Under the pieces are notes generated by a model. That model searched no databases and had not been told where the DNA came from. It saw only the letters and a program-made list of their open reading frames with translations. The position numbers and the translations under genes are program-made. Of a DNA stretch of 64,000 nucleotides, positions 17,023 to 25,656 are shown one piece after another; within the stretch, counting starts at the first letter, position 1, and every line of letters starts with the position of its first letter. This DNA comes from Pseudomonas sp. Irchel s3h14 (GTDB taxonomy: Bacteria > Pseudomonadota > Gammaproteobacteria > Pseudomonadales > Pseudomonadaceae), in the NCBI RefSeq assembly GCF_900187425.1, contig NZ_FYDJ01000011.1:120205-184204 (forward strand). The letters run 5' to 3'.

Positions 17023-18641
17023 TTTGGCTCTCCATTTAAGCTCAGCATACTTAAGTTGGATCTTCGTTTCAGGCAGTAATTGATGCAGCTAGAAAAACCA
17101 AAACTAAGAAAGATACTTACTATGGGCAACAGTGCAAGCATTTCCTTGGATCGAACAGTCAGTAGCATCAACGAAGAACTAACCAGTAATGCTATAGACA
17201 AGACTAACAAGCTTGCCTGGAAGGCTTTTCTGATGTTTTGTGTTTTAGATATAGCGATACATGAGACGAGCGCCAGCAAGGCATAGACCCAAGGTGGCGG
17301 AGTCAGGAAATTCATCCAACCAAAAAACGCCATGCCTTGGTGTTGTGCTTTCTCGGCAGGATTCCAGTACAGCAAGTGTTGAGGTATACGGCCCGGAGGG
17401 GGGGTCAGTTTAACGCTGCCATCTGCTTGAATATTGTCACCAATAAGCAGACCCAGGCTATTTGATTTTAAAGGTGTGAGTTGGAATGGTTTTTCGGTGA
17501 AAAAAGTTAACCACCCCGTGATCAATTTCGCGATGTAAGCGGCGGGTATCGCCAGCACCGATTCTTTATACACGGCTATACCTAGGGCGTCTGTTTGCGG
17601 AAGCCCGATATAGTAATAGCCGGGAATGGCCGAAGTATGAATGTTAAATGTTTCAGGCAGGGGATGCTTGGTCGTGAAATCAATCAACTCCGAGCGCGAT
17701 GCGTTCATCAGATAATTATATTGTGCGAGGTAGGGGGCTCTTACTTCTTTTGGTGCGCCCCAATCAACGTCTTGATAGGCTGCAGCCCTGAAATATTCCG
17801 GTGGTAAAATTGCGCCAAGGGCCCGCCACCTCAAACTGTTGATTCCCAGCTTGTTTGGTTCCTGAGTGATGTAGTTATTTGGTATTGCGTCAATTAGAAC
17901 CCAAGCATGATCGTAACTCAGTTGTCGTGAATTGGTCGTCGGGTAGTGAAAGATTTCGACAAATACAAATATAATTGTGGTGCTCGCCGATAGGGTAACG
18001 ATGGCTGTCGCGATTTTCCAAGTCCAGTCCTTGCTGTCAAAAATTACTAACATCGCAATGACAGGGGCGATTACCAGTGAATTGAACTTTACAAGGTAGG
18101 CAATCGTAAGAATAACTGCGGACAGTATATACAGAATTATTTTTGCATCATTTTTTACATCGAACGCCCAGAGAGCGGTCAGCAGTGCGATGGCAAGTAA
18201 GTCTCCTTGTAGCCAGTCCGGTCCGATGGAATTGACCCCACCCATGAAAAACAGACTGCCACCCCACGCGAGGCACATAAGTGTGGCTGAGATTTTACCA
18301 AATACTTTATTGCACATGAATGTGCTAATTGCGATGGCGAACAAGTGGAAGTAAAAATGAATGTGCTGTAAGTGTCGCAACCATTTAAGATTATAGATGT
18401 CTACCCCGTTGGGTACGCCAGCAAAATCCAGTGCGTAGCGTGCGGCCAAAGTATATCCACTGGCGTGAATAAGATTGGATACACTGGAGAAAATCATCTG
18501 AGCATAATTTGGATAGTCAAAGGCAGCAATATTGATAGGGTACGTTTTCAGGTAGTACAGGTTCAACAGAATGACAATGACTAGGGCAATTAGTAATAAA
18601 TGCCTTTGAAGCAGATTGCCTAGGGTATTTAAAGCTGACAT
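17019..18641 (-). CDS. Polytopic membrane glycosyltransferase-like protein, cassette 2
   Basis: 540 aa with about ten hydrophobic segments, beginning LLLIALVIVILLNLYYLKTY near residue 15 and with a long predicted periplasmic part around residues 240-420. It sits where cassette 1 has a 643-aa protein, but the two share no obvious motif or length. It lacks the FRQTQTA loop of the cassette 1 protein. By position and topology it may be a GT-C type transferase for a lipid-linked sugar; no catalytic residues could be assigned, so this stays a hypothesis. Confidence 0.6.
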   Translation of the reverse strand: MSALNTLGNLLQRHLLLIALVIVILLNLYYLKTYPINIAAFDYPNYAQMIFSSVSNLIHASGYTLAARYALDFAGVPNGVDIYNLKWLRHLQHIHFYFHLFAIAISTFMCNKVFGKISATLMCLAWGGSLFFMGGVNSIGPDWLQGDLLAIALLTALWAFDVKNDAKIILYILSAVILTIAYLVKFNSLVIAPVIAMLVIFDSKDWTWKIATAIVTLSASTTIIFVFVEIFHYPTTNSRQLSYDHAWVLIDAIPNNYITQEPNKLGINSLRWRALGAILPPEYFRAAAYQDVDWGAPKEVRAPYLAQYNYLMNASRSELIDFTTKHPLPETFNIHTSAIPGYYYIGLPQTDALGIAVYKESVLAIPAAYIAKLITGWLTFFTEKPFQLTPLKSNSLGLLIGDNIQADGSVKLTPPPGRIPQHLLYWNPAEKAQHQGMAFFGWMNFLTPPPWVYALLALVSCIAISKTQNIRKAFQASLLVLSIALLVSSSLMLLTVRSKEMLALLPIVSIFLSFGFSSCINYCLKRRSNLSMLSLNGEPK

Positions 18642-18703
18642 TGAAGAGCCCTGTTATCGATGAAGCTGGATGTATACAGTTTTATCACTTGCAGTAAATC
18701 TGA

Positions 18704-19444
18704 TTATAGATTTATCCGCTTGAATATAAAGTTTGGTAAATGTTTGATAATAAGCATTATTAGTGCCCAGAATGTTGGGGTGTACAGCGTGTTGGTTTTA
18801 TTTTGCACCGCTTTGACAATGCTAAGTGCTACCTTTTCGGGTTGTGCTATCAGCAGGGGAGGCAGGTTGAGCCCCTTGGTCATAGGTGTTTGAACAAAAC
18901 CGGGTTTGATGGTAGTCACCGAAACGCCGACTTTGAATAGTCTTGCGCGCAAACCCTCGCAGAATGTGGAAACGGCAGCTTTTGCTGTGCCATATAAATA
19001 GTTGGAGGGTCGCCCCCTGTCGCCAGCTACCGAAGAAATGACCGCCAATGAGCCATGTCTTTGAATTTCAAATTGATTGCCCAGCAACGTGAGTAACGCG
19101 ATGACAGAAATAGCGTTGTTGGACAGCTCTTGCAGCGCTAGATTAACGTCGTTTTCACACGCTTTTTGATCGGGCAGTGTGCCATGGGCAATGAGTGCGA
19201 TATCAATCTGTTTCAGCGTGGTCAAACAGTTTTTCATCATCACTGAGTGTGCCGCGATATCAGTGGCGTCCAGACGGTAAGAACTCACTGCTGTTGCGCC
19301 ATGAACTTTCAGGTCGTTGGAAACCTGTTCAAGTTTTTCGGTATTACGTCCTACCAGAAAAAACTCAGCGCCGTCTTTTGCCCAGAGCCGGGCGCACGCT
19401 GCGGCGATGGCGGACGTAGCTCCAATTATTAGTATTCGCTTCAT
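18704..19444 (-). CDS. DprE2-like SDR reductase, cassette 2
   Basis: 246 aa, the same length as its cassette 1 paralogue, with MKRILIIGATSAIAAACARL at the start, SSVAGDRGRPSNYLYGTAK as the catalytic block and the same C-terminal hydrophobic tail. The start at 19444 is chosen because it gives the conserved N-terminus and the four-base ATGA overlap with the DprE1-like gene. Predicted role: NADH-dependent reduction of the 2-keto intermediate that completes ribose-to-arabinose epimerisation on a polyprenyl phosphate. Confidence 0.85.
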   Translation of the reverse strand: MKRILIIGATSAIAAACARLWAKDGAEFFLVGRNTEKLEQVSNDLKVHGATAVSSYRLDATDIAAHSVMMKNCLTTLKQIDIALIAHGTLPDQKACENDVNLALQELSNNAISVIALLTLLGNQFEIQRHGSLAVISSVAGDRGRPSNYLYGTAKAAVSTFCEGLRARLFKVGVSVTTIKPGFVQTPMTKGLNLPPLLIAQPEKVALSIVKAVQNKTNTLYTPTFWALIMLIIKHLPNFIFKRINL

Positions 19445-20757
19445 GACGTTACTCTTTTCCAAAATCGGGATTTGAGGGCTGGGTCGCGTAATGCTTCCAC
19501 TTTTTCCCACGCAGGATAGAAGCTTCTAAAATGTTCACCACTCATATGAGCGTCTTTGGCTGGATAGAGCCTGCCCCCTGACTCCGCGACGATGGTATCA
19601 AGTCGGCGAAACAAACCTGACTCCAGTCCAGCGTGTTGTGAGAAGTCGAGTGCCAAAGAAGTGCCGGGCATTGGAAAAGACAGCAATCCTGGAGAAGGCA
19701 TTTCCCCGCAGCGTTTCAAGACGGCCAGAAATGAGCCTTGACCTGCTTTCGCGATGGCGCTGAGCAGTTCATGGACTGTCGCTTCTGCATGCGTATCGGG
19801 TATGACGCACTGGAATTGCTGGAACCCTTTGGAGCCATAAATTCGGTTCCAGTTAAGAATTCCGTCCAAGGGATAGAAGAAGGGTTCGTAGTGAACATTT
19901 TTACGCGTTCTTTCAGCGGGCTGTGCGTGCCAGTATATGTTGTTAAAACACTTTAGCGTGTGTGGGGTGATCGGAGATATAAATGGCGCAAAGGGGACGT
20001 TGAGTTTTGATTTTTTGGTGAGCGTCAGCTCGCCATAGGGTGCATGGTCGCCCGCAATGAAAACGCCTCTCCCAACATCACTTCCTTTCGCCAGGCAATC
20101 AATCCAGGCGACGCTGTATTCGTGTTGATGATCAAGCTCTTCCGACAATAAAAAGAACTCTTTCAGGTTGCTGAAACGCACTTTTGTACTGTCGATAGCA
20201 CTGGAATTTATAGAGATCAAGTTGATTTCGCCCCACGTGATGATACCCGTGAGGCCAAGCCCGCCGATGGTTGCCGAATACAACTTGGGATTTTCATATG
20301 AGGAGCAAACCAGTGCACCCTTATCGCTTCGCAGTAGCCCGAAACGCGTGACATGGTTACCGAAAGTGCCACGTCGGTGGTGGTTTTTACCATGGACATC
20401 ATTGGCAATGGCACCGCCAACCGTCACGAATTGAGTGCCGGGAGTGACGGGCAGGAACCAGCCGTTGGGGATGGCAATATCCAGAATCTGCGCCAGTGTT
20501 ACCCCAGCTTCAACGATAATGCGGCCTGTCTGCCAGTCAGCCTTTATGAATCGATCCATCAAGCGTGTTTGAATCACCTGATCACTGGTCGCCAAGCAAC
20601 TGTCGCCATAACTACGGCCATTTCCGTATGGTAAGGTTTCTTCGTAAGTGTCCCGCAAGCTTGTCAGAACGCCCTGTAGTTCGGATCTCCAGCTGCATGG
20701 CGTGGCTGTCTGTGCATGTTTTGGATATCGGCCCCATGAGTAAAGATCTGAAGTCAT
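19441..20757 (-). CDS. DprE1-like FAD oxidoreductase, cassette 2
   Basis: 438 aa from ATG at 20757, which overlaps the HAD-UbiA stop by four bases. It retains PYGNGRSYGDSC, TPGTQFVTVGGAIANDVHGK followed by NHH, WNRIYGSKGFQQFQCVIP and GGRLYPAKDAH. As in cassette 1, the drug-target cysteine of mycobacterial DprE1 is replaced by alanine (A369 in SFPMPGTSLALDF) while the active lysine (K401) is kept. Function as in cassette 1: oxidation of lipid-linked ribose at C2. Confidence 0.87.
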   Translation of the reverse strand: MTSDLYSWGRYPKHAQTATPCSWRSELQGVLTSLRDTYEETLPYGNGRSYGDSCLATSDQVIQTRLMDRFIKADWQTGRIIVEAGVTLAQILDIAIPNGWFLPVTPGTQFVTVGGAIANDVHGKNHHRRGTFGNHVTRFGLLRSDKGALVCSSYENPKLYSATIGGLGLTGIITWGEINLISINSSAIDSTKVRFSNLKEFFLLSEELDHQHEYSVAWIDCLAKGSDVGRGVFIAGDHAPYGELTLTKKSKLNVPFAPFISPITPHTLKCFNNIYWHAQPAERTRKNVHYEPFFYPLDGILNWNRIYGSKGFQQFQCVIPDTHAEATVHELLSAIAKAGQGSFLAVLKRCGEMPSPGLLSFPMPGTSLALDFSQHAGLESGLFRRLDTIVAESGGRLYPAKDAHMSGEHFRSFYPAWEKVEALRDPALKSRFWKRVTS

Positions 20758-22175
20758 GCTGCTGCCCAAAAAACAACACAAAATAATGCGCCGACTATTA
20801 GACTGACCCGGTCACGAATTGCGAATACAACGGGGTCCTCATGGATTAGACCCCGGTGTGTCAGCATCCAGACACGTGTGATCCAAAATAGCAGCAGGGG
20901 ACACGCCAGCCAGATGATCTGGGGGCTTGAGTAGAGAGCGATGGTCGCCTGGTCATGTATGTAGAGCGCCAGCACCATCACGGCGAGGTATCCGGAGGAT
21001 GCCCCTAAAGAAGAAATCATTTCGAGGTCACCGGGGTAATAACCGCGCCCCCGGGTTTTCTCTTTTTTCCCTTTTACTCTGGCATCACGCAGCTCTGCGT
21101 AGCGTTTGACCAGTGCCAAGCTTAAAAACATAAACATCGAGAAAGCCAGCATCCAAAAGGTTAGCTGAAGCTGGAACGCTGCCGCACCGGCTATGATCCT
21201 CAATGTATACAGAGCTGCAAGGGCAATGACGTCAATAGACATGCGGCGCTTTAGATCAAGTGAGTAGGCAAGTGTCAGTGCGTAATACGCCAGTAGCACT
21301 GCCGAGAACTGCCAGGGTAGAAATAACGCGGCGCCGGCGAAGGCAGCACACAACAAGAGCGGGAACGCCACAATTCCGGTTATGATCGACAGGTCACCAG
21401 AGGCAAAGGCTCTACATTTTTTTGAATGATGATGGCGATCATCCGCCAAATCCAGAAGGTCATTCAGAATGTAAACGCTGGATGCACACAATCCGAATAA
21501 CAGGAACGCAAGTATTCCCTGCCGAACCATCATTGGATTCATTACTTGGTGCGCCGCAAGAAGTGGGACGAAAATCAGGGCGTTCTTCATCCATTGGTGG
21601 ATCCTGATTGCAGAAACCCAGCTTTTTAAAGGTACTACACTCGACAGAAGCGTTTGTTTAACGTTGCCCATCGCTTGTGCTTTACGCAAAACGCCTCGTT
21701 CAGGCTCAACCACATAAGCATGTCTTGCTGCCGACCATACCGGGATGTCGTCATGAGAATTACCTACATAGTCGAACCCTGACTCGCCAAAGTGTTCAAT
21801 CAATAAATCCCGCTTGGACTCTGCTGTCAGATTGCGTTCTTCATTGGTCGCCAGTACAAGATCAAAAAGTTGCAAGTACTCTGCAATTTTCTCGGCCAGA
21901 GTGTAATGGCTGGCGGTGGCAAGTACGATGAGTCGATTTTCATTTTTTGCAATTTTTATCAACTCCAGCACGGCTGGGTTGTAAGGTAAAACATTAACAT
22001 CTATATCGGTTGCAGAAGCCAGTTGCGACTTCAGCACAGTTTTACCTTGCGCCAGCCAGCCTACCGTTTTATAGAGCTGAAATGGATGGCGACGGATAAA
22101 TGCCATGCCGGTTTCTACTAATAGGTCCGAACGCAACAACGTTCCGTCGAGGTCAACCACGAGGGGGAGGGTCAC
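20754..22175 (-). CDS. HAD phosphatase-UbiA prenyltransferase fusion, cassette 2
   Basis: 473 aa with GTG start and AAGGACA upstream; the bases around the start (TTCTTGTGAC) are the same as in cassette 1. N-terminal HAD motifs are VDLDGTLLRSD and GNSHDDIP. The UbiA part has NDLLDLADDRHHHSK, KTRGRGYYPGDLEMISSLGA and many hydrophobic helices. It is seven residues shorter than its paralogue at the N-terminus. It is predicted to attach phosphoribose to a polyprenyl phosphate and to remove the 5-phosphate. Confidence 0.85.
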   Translation of the reverse strand: MTLPLVVDLDGTLLRSDLLVETGMAFIRRHPFQLYKTVGWLAQGKTVLKSQLASATDIDVNVLPYNPAVLELIKIAKNENRLIVLATASHYTLAEKIAEYLQLFDLVLATNEERNLTAESKRDLLIEHFGESGFDYVGNSHDDIPVWSAARHAYVVEPERGVLRKAQAMGNVKQTLLSSVVPLKSWVSAIRIHQWMKNALIFVPLLAAHQVMNPMMVRQGILAFLLFGLCASSVYILNDLLDLADDRHHHSKKCRAFASGDLSIITGIVAFPLLLCAAFAGAALFLPWQFSAVLLAYYALTLAYSLDLKRRMSIDVIALAALYTLRIIAGAAAFQLQLTFWMLAFSMFMFLSLALVKRYAELRDARVKGKKEKTRGRGYYPGDLEMISSLGASSGYLAVMVLALYIHDQATIALYSSPQIIWLACPLLLFWITRVWMLTHRGLIHEDPVVFAIRDRVSLIVGALFCVVFWAAA

Positions 22176-22614
22176 AAGAACTGTCCTTGAATGCTGGACT
22201 GAGAAATCAGTTTGTTAGGTCGATGGAGGCCGCCGGAGGCGATATAGTTGCTCCGATGGCTAGCCAACATCCACACTAAGTTTGCGGGGCACGTTACCAT
22301 AGAGAGGGCTTGGCGTCATGGATCCAGTGCCAATGAGACGCACCCGGATAGACCTTATGGCATAACCATAGACGGTGAGTATTTTTCATTGCAAAGTCCT
22401 TTATTCCTCAGGTGTGCCTCAGGAACATCAGCTGTAGGGAAAGGGCCTGTGTTTGTTCGGACCGCTGGCGACCCGACCGCCGGAATGTCTGGTCCATAAA
22501 TAGATCCAAGCGTGATTGATGTAATTCAGGTTTATAGTGTCGGGGCTCGGCGATAGAACCCACACGATTTTTGTAGCCCGCTGAATGGAGTTCTCTTAGG
22601 TGCTTGATAGGAGT
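22176..22614. other. Intergenic region between cassette 2 and wbpM relic
   Basis: About 440 bases with no convincing gene on either strand. It should contain the promoter of cassette 2 (minus strand) and the old wbpM leader. Short frames show no family motifs. In related O-antigen loci a wbpL-type gene often lies here; no trace of it was recognised. Confidence 0.45.
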
Positions 22615-24176
22615 ATGGACAGAATGAGACTGTTTTTGTTGGCGCTACCGCGTCGATAGAAAAGACTGCTGCAAGTCGTTACGGATGTGGTTCTGGTATG
22701 GGCTGCGCTGTGGATGGCTTACGTGGTGCGTTTGGGTGTTGACGAGATGGTCAATCCTTTCAAGGTGCATCTCTGGTTGTTCCTTTTCGCGGCTGTGGTT
22801 GCGATTCCACTTTTTGTCCGCTTCGGCATGTACCGAGCTGTCATGCGTTATTTTGGTAATGACGCATTGATTGCCATCATAAAGGCCGTCAGCCTTTCAT
22901 CTCTGATCCTGCGGTCGTGGTTTATTGGTACAGCAATCACGAAACGGTCGTGCCTCGCTCAATAGTCTTTAACTACTGGTGGCTAAGCCTCGTCATCATC
23001 GGCGGTCTGCGCCTGTGCATGCGTCAATATTTCATGGGCGACTGGTTCACCGCCGCGCAGCATGTACCGTTCGCCAACCGGGATGTCACAGGCGCTGGCG
23101 GATCGATCGGCGCAGAGCGTTGCCGGCAGATCTTCTCGCTTGGCCCAACGACGCTTCTGTTGTTCGAACACAGCGAATTCAATCTATACAGCATCCTCTC
23201 GGAACTGGAGCAGCGCGCTTGTCGTAAGTCGGTTTCGGTCAAATTGTTGCCAATTCTCGGTTTCATCCGCCACCAGGACAAACTTCTGGATGTGATGAAG
23301 ACCTGGGGTGTGGACACCGTCTACCACGCTGCCGCTTATAAACACGTCCCGATGGTCGAGCGCAACATTGCCGAAGGCGTGCTGAACAACGTCATTGGCA
23401 CGCTCAACACCGCTCAGGCTGCGTTGCAGTCGGGTGTGTCCAACTTTGTGCTGATCTCCACCGATAAGGCCGTACGTTCCACTAATATCATGGGCAGCAC
23501 CAAGCGTTTGGCCGAGTTGACCCTTCAAGCCCTCAGTCGTGAAATCGCCCCAGTGATGTTCGGCGACAAGGCCAATGTCTCCCGGGTCAACAAGACCCGT
23601 TTTACCATGGTGCGCTTTGGCAATGTGCTGGGTTCTTCCGGTTCAGTGATCCCGCTGTTCCACAGCCAGATCAAATCCGGTGGCCCGTTGACGGTCACAC
23701 ACCCGAAAATCACTCGCTATTTCATGACCATCCCAGAAGCCGCGCAACTGGTGATCCAGGCGGGCTCCATGGGGCAGGGCGGTGATGTGTTTGTTCTGGA
23801 CATGGGCGAACCGGTGAAGATTGTCGAGCTGGCAGAGAAGATGATTCACCTGTCCGGTTTGAGCGTGCGTTCGGAGAAGAATTTGCAGGGGGATATCTCC
23901 ATCGAGTTCACCGGGCTACGTCCCGGTGAGAAGCTTTATGAGGAGTTGCTGATCGGCGACAACGTGCCAGCGACCCAACATCCGATGATCATGACGGCCA
24001 ACGTAGATCATCTGCCCCGGGATGTGCTCAAGGGCCGTTTGAGGGAGTTGCTGATTGCCGTTGATCATGACGATTACGCTCGCGTCCGCCAGATCCTGCG
24101 CGAAACCGTCAGCGGCTACACCCCTGATGGCGATATCGTTGACTGGATCTACCAGCAACACCGCCTCGAACCCTGA
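22615..24176 (+). pseudogene. wbpM: wbpM relic (UDP-GlcNAc 4,6-dehydratase)
   Basis: The sequence follows WbpM of Pseudomonas, a membrane-anchored dehydratase of about 665 aa making a precursor of QuiNAc/FucNAc in O-antigen. Three lesions are visible: a TAG at codon 15 (22657-22659); a one-base loss near 22,910, where SLSSLIL should run into VVVYWYSNHE; and an in-frame loss of roughly 150 codons near 23,083, joining VPFANRD straight to VTGAGGSIG. The remaining C-terminal catalytic domain (VYHAAAYKHVPMVE, STDKAV, GLRPGEKLYEELL) is nearly complete. It lies upstream of a comEA-like gene, as in other Pseudomonas. Confidence 0.88.
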
Positions 24177-24288
24177 TTGTTTCACATCCTGTAACGGACA
24201 CATTTTTGACAGGCTCCAGACATCGCCTAAGTTTGGGAGGCAGCTTCGGAAAAGCTGCTTTCTCAATCGATGTCATGGAGCTTCATTT

Positions 24289-24624
24289 ATGCGTACTGGC
24301 TATTTCTACTCTCTGGTTTTTGCCCTGCTCACCAGCGCCTCTATTGCGGCCATTGCTGCGCCGACGGCCAAACCCGAGGTTGGCAACGCACCCTTGGTGC
24401 TGGAAGTTTCTCCCAAGGCACAGTCCGGCAAGGTCGATCTGAATCAGGCCGATGCGCCAACCCTTCAGCGCGAGTTGGCCGGTGTGGGTGAGGCCAAGGC
24501 GAAGGCGATTGTTGTTTATCGTGAGAGTAATGGGCCGTTTGCGTCCGTGGACGAATTGCTCGAAGTGAAGGGAATCGGTAAAGCGATTCTGGATAAGAAT
24601 CGCGAGAAGCTTGAGGTGAACTAA
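24289..24624 (+). CDS. ComEA-family helix-hairpin-helix protein
   Basis: 111 aa. A signal-peptide-like start (SLVFALLTSASIAAIAAPTA) is followed by a short linker and the ComEA domain: KVDLNQADAPTLQRELAGVG and VDELLEVKGIGKAIL form the paired HhH motifs that bind DNA. In competent bacteria ComEA holds incoming DNA in the periplasm; in Pseudomonas this small version always seems to sit after wbpM and its role is unproven. ATG at 24289 is chosen because it gives the signal peptide. A terminator follows. Confidence 0.88.
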   Translation: MRTGYFYSLVFALLTSASIAAIAAPTAKPEVGNAPLVLEVSPKAQSGKVDLNQADAPTLQRELAGVGEAKAKAIVVYRESNGPFASVDELLEVKGIGKAILDKNREKLEVN

Positions 24625-24644
24625 GCTTATACGTCAGCGCCAGG

Positions 24645-24668
24645 GGCCGGTCATTGATCGGCCTTTTT
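24645..24668 (+). terminator. Terminator of the comEA-like gene
   Basis: GGCCGGTC pairs with GATCGGCC (one G-T pair) around a three-base loop and is followed by TTTTT. Confidence 0.8.
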
Positions 24669-24829
24669 GCTTTCTGGCGAACGCTGTGAGGGTGCGCCTT
24701 TCGTCGATATGAGAAAAATTACGGCTATCATATACAACTAAGATTATGCCTATAATAAATTGGTTTCCGCCAAGCGTTCTGAGCCTCAGGCGCTTGTCTT
24801 TCCCTTAGGCATCTCCCAGGAGCACAGTC

Positions 24830-25624
24830 ATGAACTCTGTCCAGTCCCAAGGTACGGCCCTCGTCACCGGTGCTTCTTCCGGTATCGGTGCGATTTACGC
24901 CGAGCGGTTGGCGGCGCGTGGTTTTGATTTGTTATTGGTCGCCCGTGATCAAGAGCGGCTGGAAGCAGCGGCTACCAGGTTGCGCGCCGAACATCGCGTT
25001 CAGGTCGAGGTGCTGAAGGCGGATCTGACGCAAAAGGATGAGGTGCTGAAGCTTGAACAGCGTCTTCGCAGCGATTCGAGTATCAGCCTGTTGCTGAACA
25101 ACGCCGGTGTTGCAGCGGATGGTTTGTTGGCCAATGCCGACATGGATCAACTGGAGCGTTTGATTCAACTGAACGTGACAACGGTCACGCGACTGGCCTC
25201 GGCAGCCGCCGCCAGCTTTGCCAAGGCGGGTCGGGGGACGATCATCAATATCGGGTCAGTGGTGGCGTTGTTTCCCGAGCGCTTCAACGCCACTTACAGC
25301 GCCAGCAAGGCTTATGTGTTAAGTCTGACGCAGTCGTTGAATGCTGAGCTGGAGGGCACCGGGGTCAAGGTGCAGGCCGTGTTGCCAGGCGTCACACGCA
25401 CCGAAATCTGGGAGCGCTCCGGTATCGACGCGACCCAGATTCCGGCGGATATGGTCATGGAAGCCGATGACATGGTCGATGCCGCGTTGTCGGGTCTGGA
25501 CCAGGGTGAGTTGATCACCATTCCTTCGTTGCCGGATGCGGCCGACTGGGATGCCTTCATTGCGGCGCGTCATGTATTGGCGCCGAATCTTTCCAAAAGT
25601 AAGGCCGCCGCGCGTTACACGTGA
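24830..25624 (+). CDS. SDR-family oxidoreductase
   Basis: 264 aa classical short-chain dehydrogenase: TGASSGIG at 13-20 (cofactor), LLNNAGV near 88-94 and Y156SASK160 (catalytic). The family reduces or oxidises carbonyl/alcohol groups with NAD(P)H; the substrate is not evident. Only 32 bases separate it from the ketoacyl synthase gene, so the two probably form an operon, which could point to acyl-chain reduction. A TATAAT-like box lies near 24,750, but no good -35 was found. Confidence 0.85.
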   Translation: MNSVQSQGTALVTGASSGIGAIYAERLAARGFDLLLVARDQERLEAAATRLRAEHRVQVEVLKADLTQKDEVLKLEQRLRSDSSISLLLNNAGVAADGLLANADMDQLERLIQLNVTTVTRLASAAAASFAKAGRGTIINIGSVVALFPERFNATYSASKAYVLSLTQSLNAELEGTGVKVQAVLPGVTRTEIWERSGIDATQIPADMVMEADDMVDAALSGLDQGELITIPSLPDAADWDAFIAARHVLAPNLSKSKAAARYT

Positions 25625-25656
25625 GGCGTCATGAATCGGCTTGAGGTATTTGCGGT

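Noticed and set aside
1537..22175. The two cassettes as an assembly duplication.
   Set aside because: The copies differ throughout, have different membrane proteins in one slot, different spacers and different AT content.
22615..24176. wbpM as an intact shorter homologue starting at 22917.
   Set aside because: The upstream sequence still encodes the lost membrane part in two frames with a stop, and the Rossmann region is cut by a deletion.
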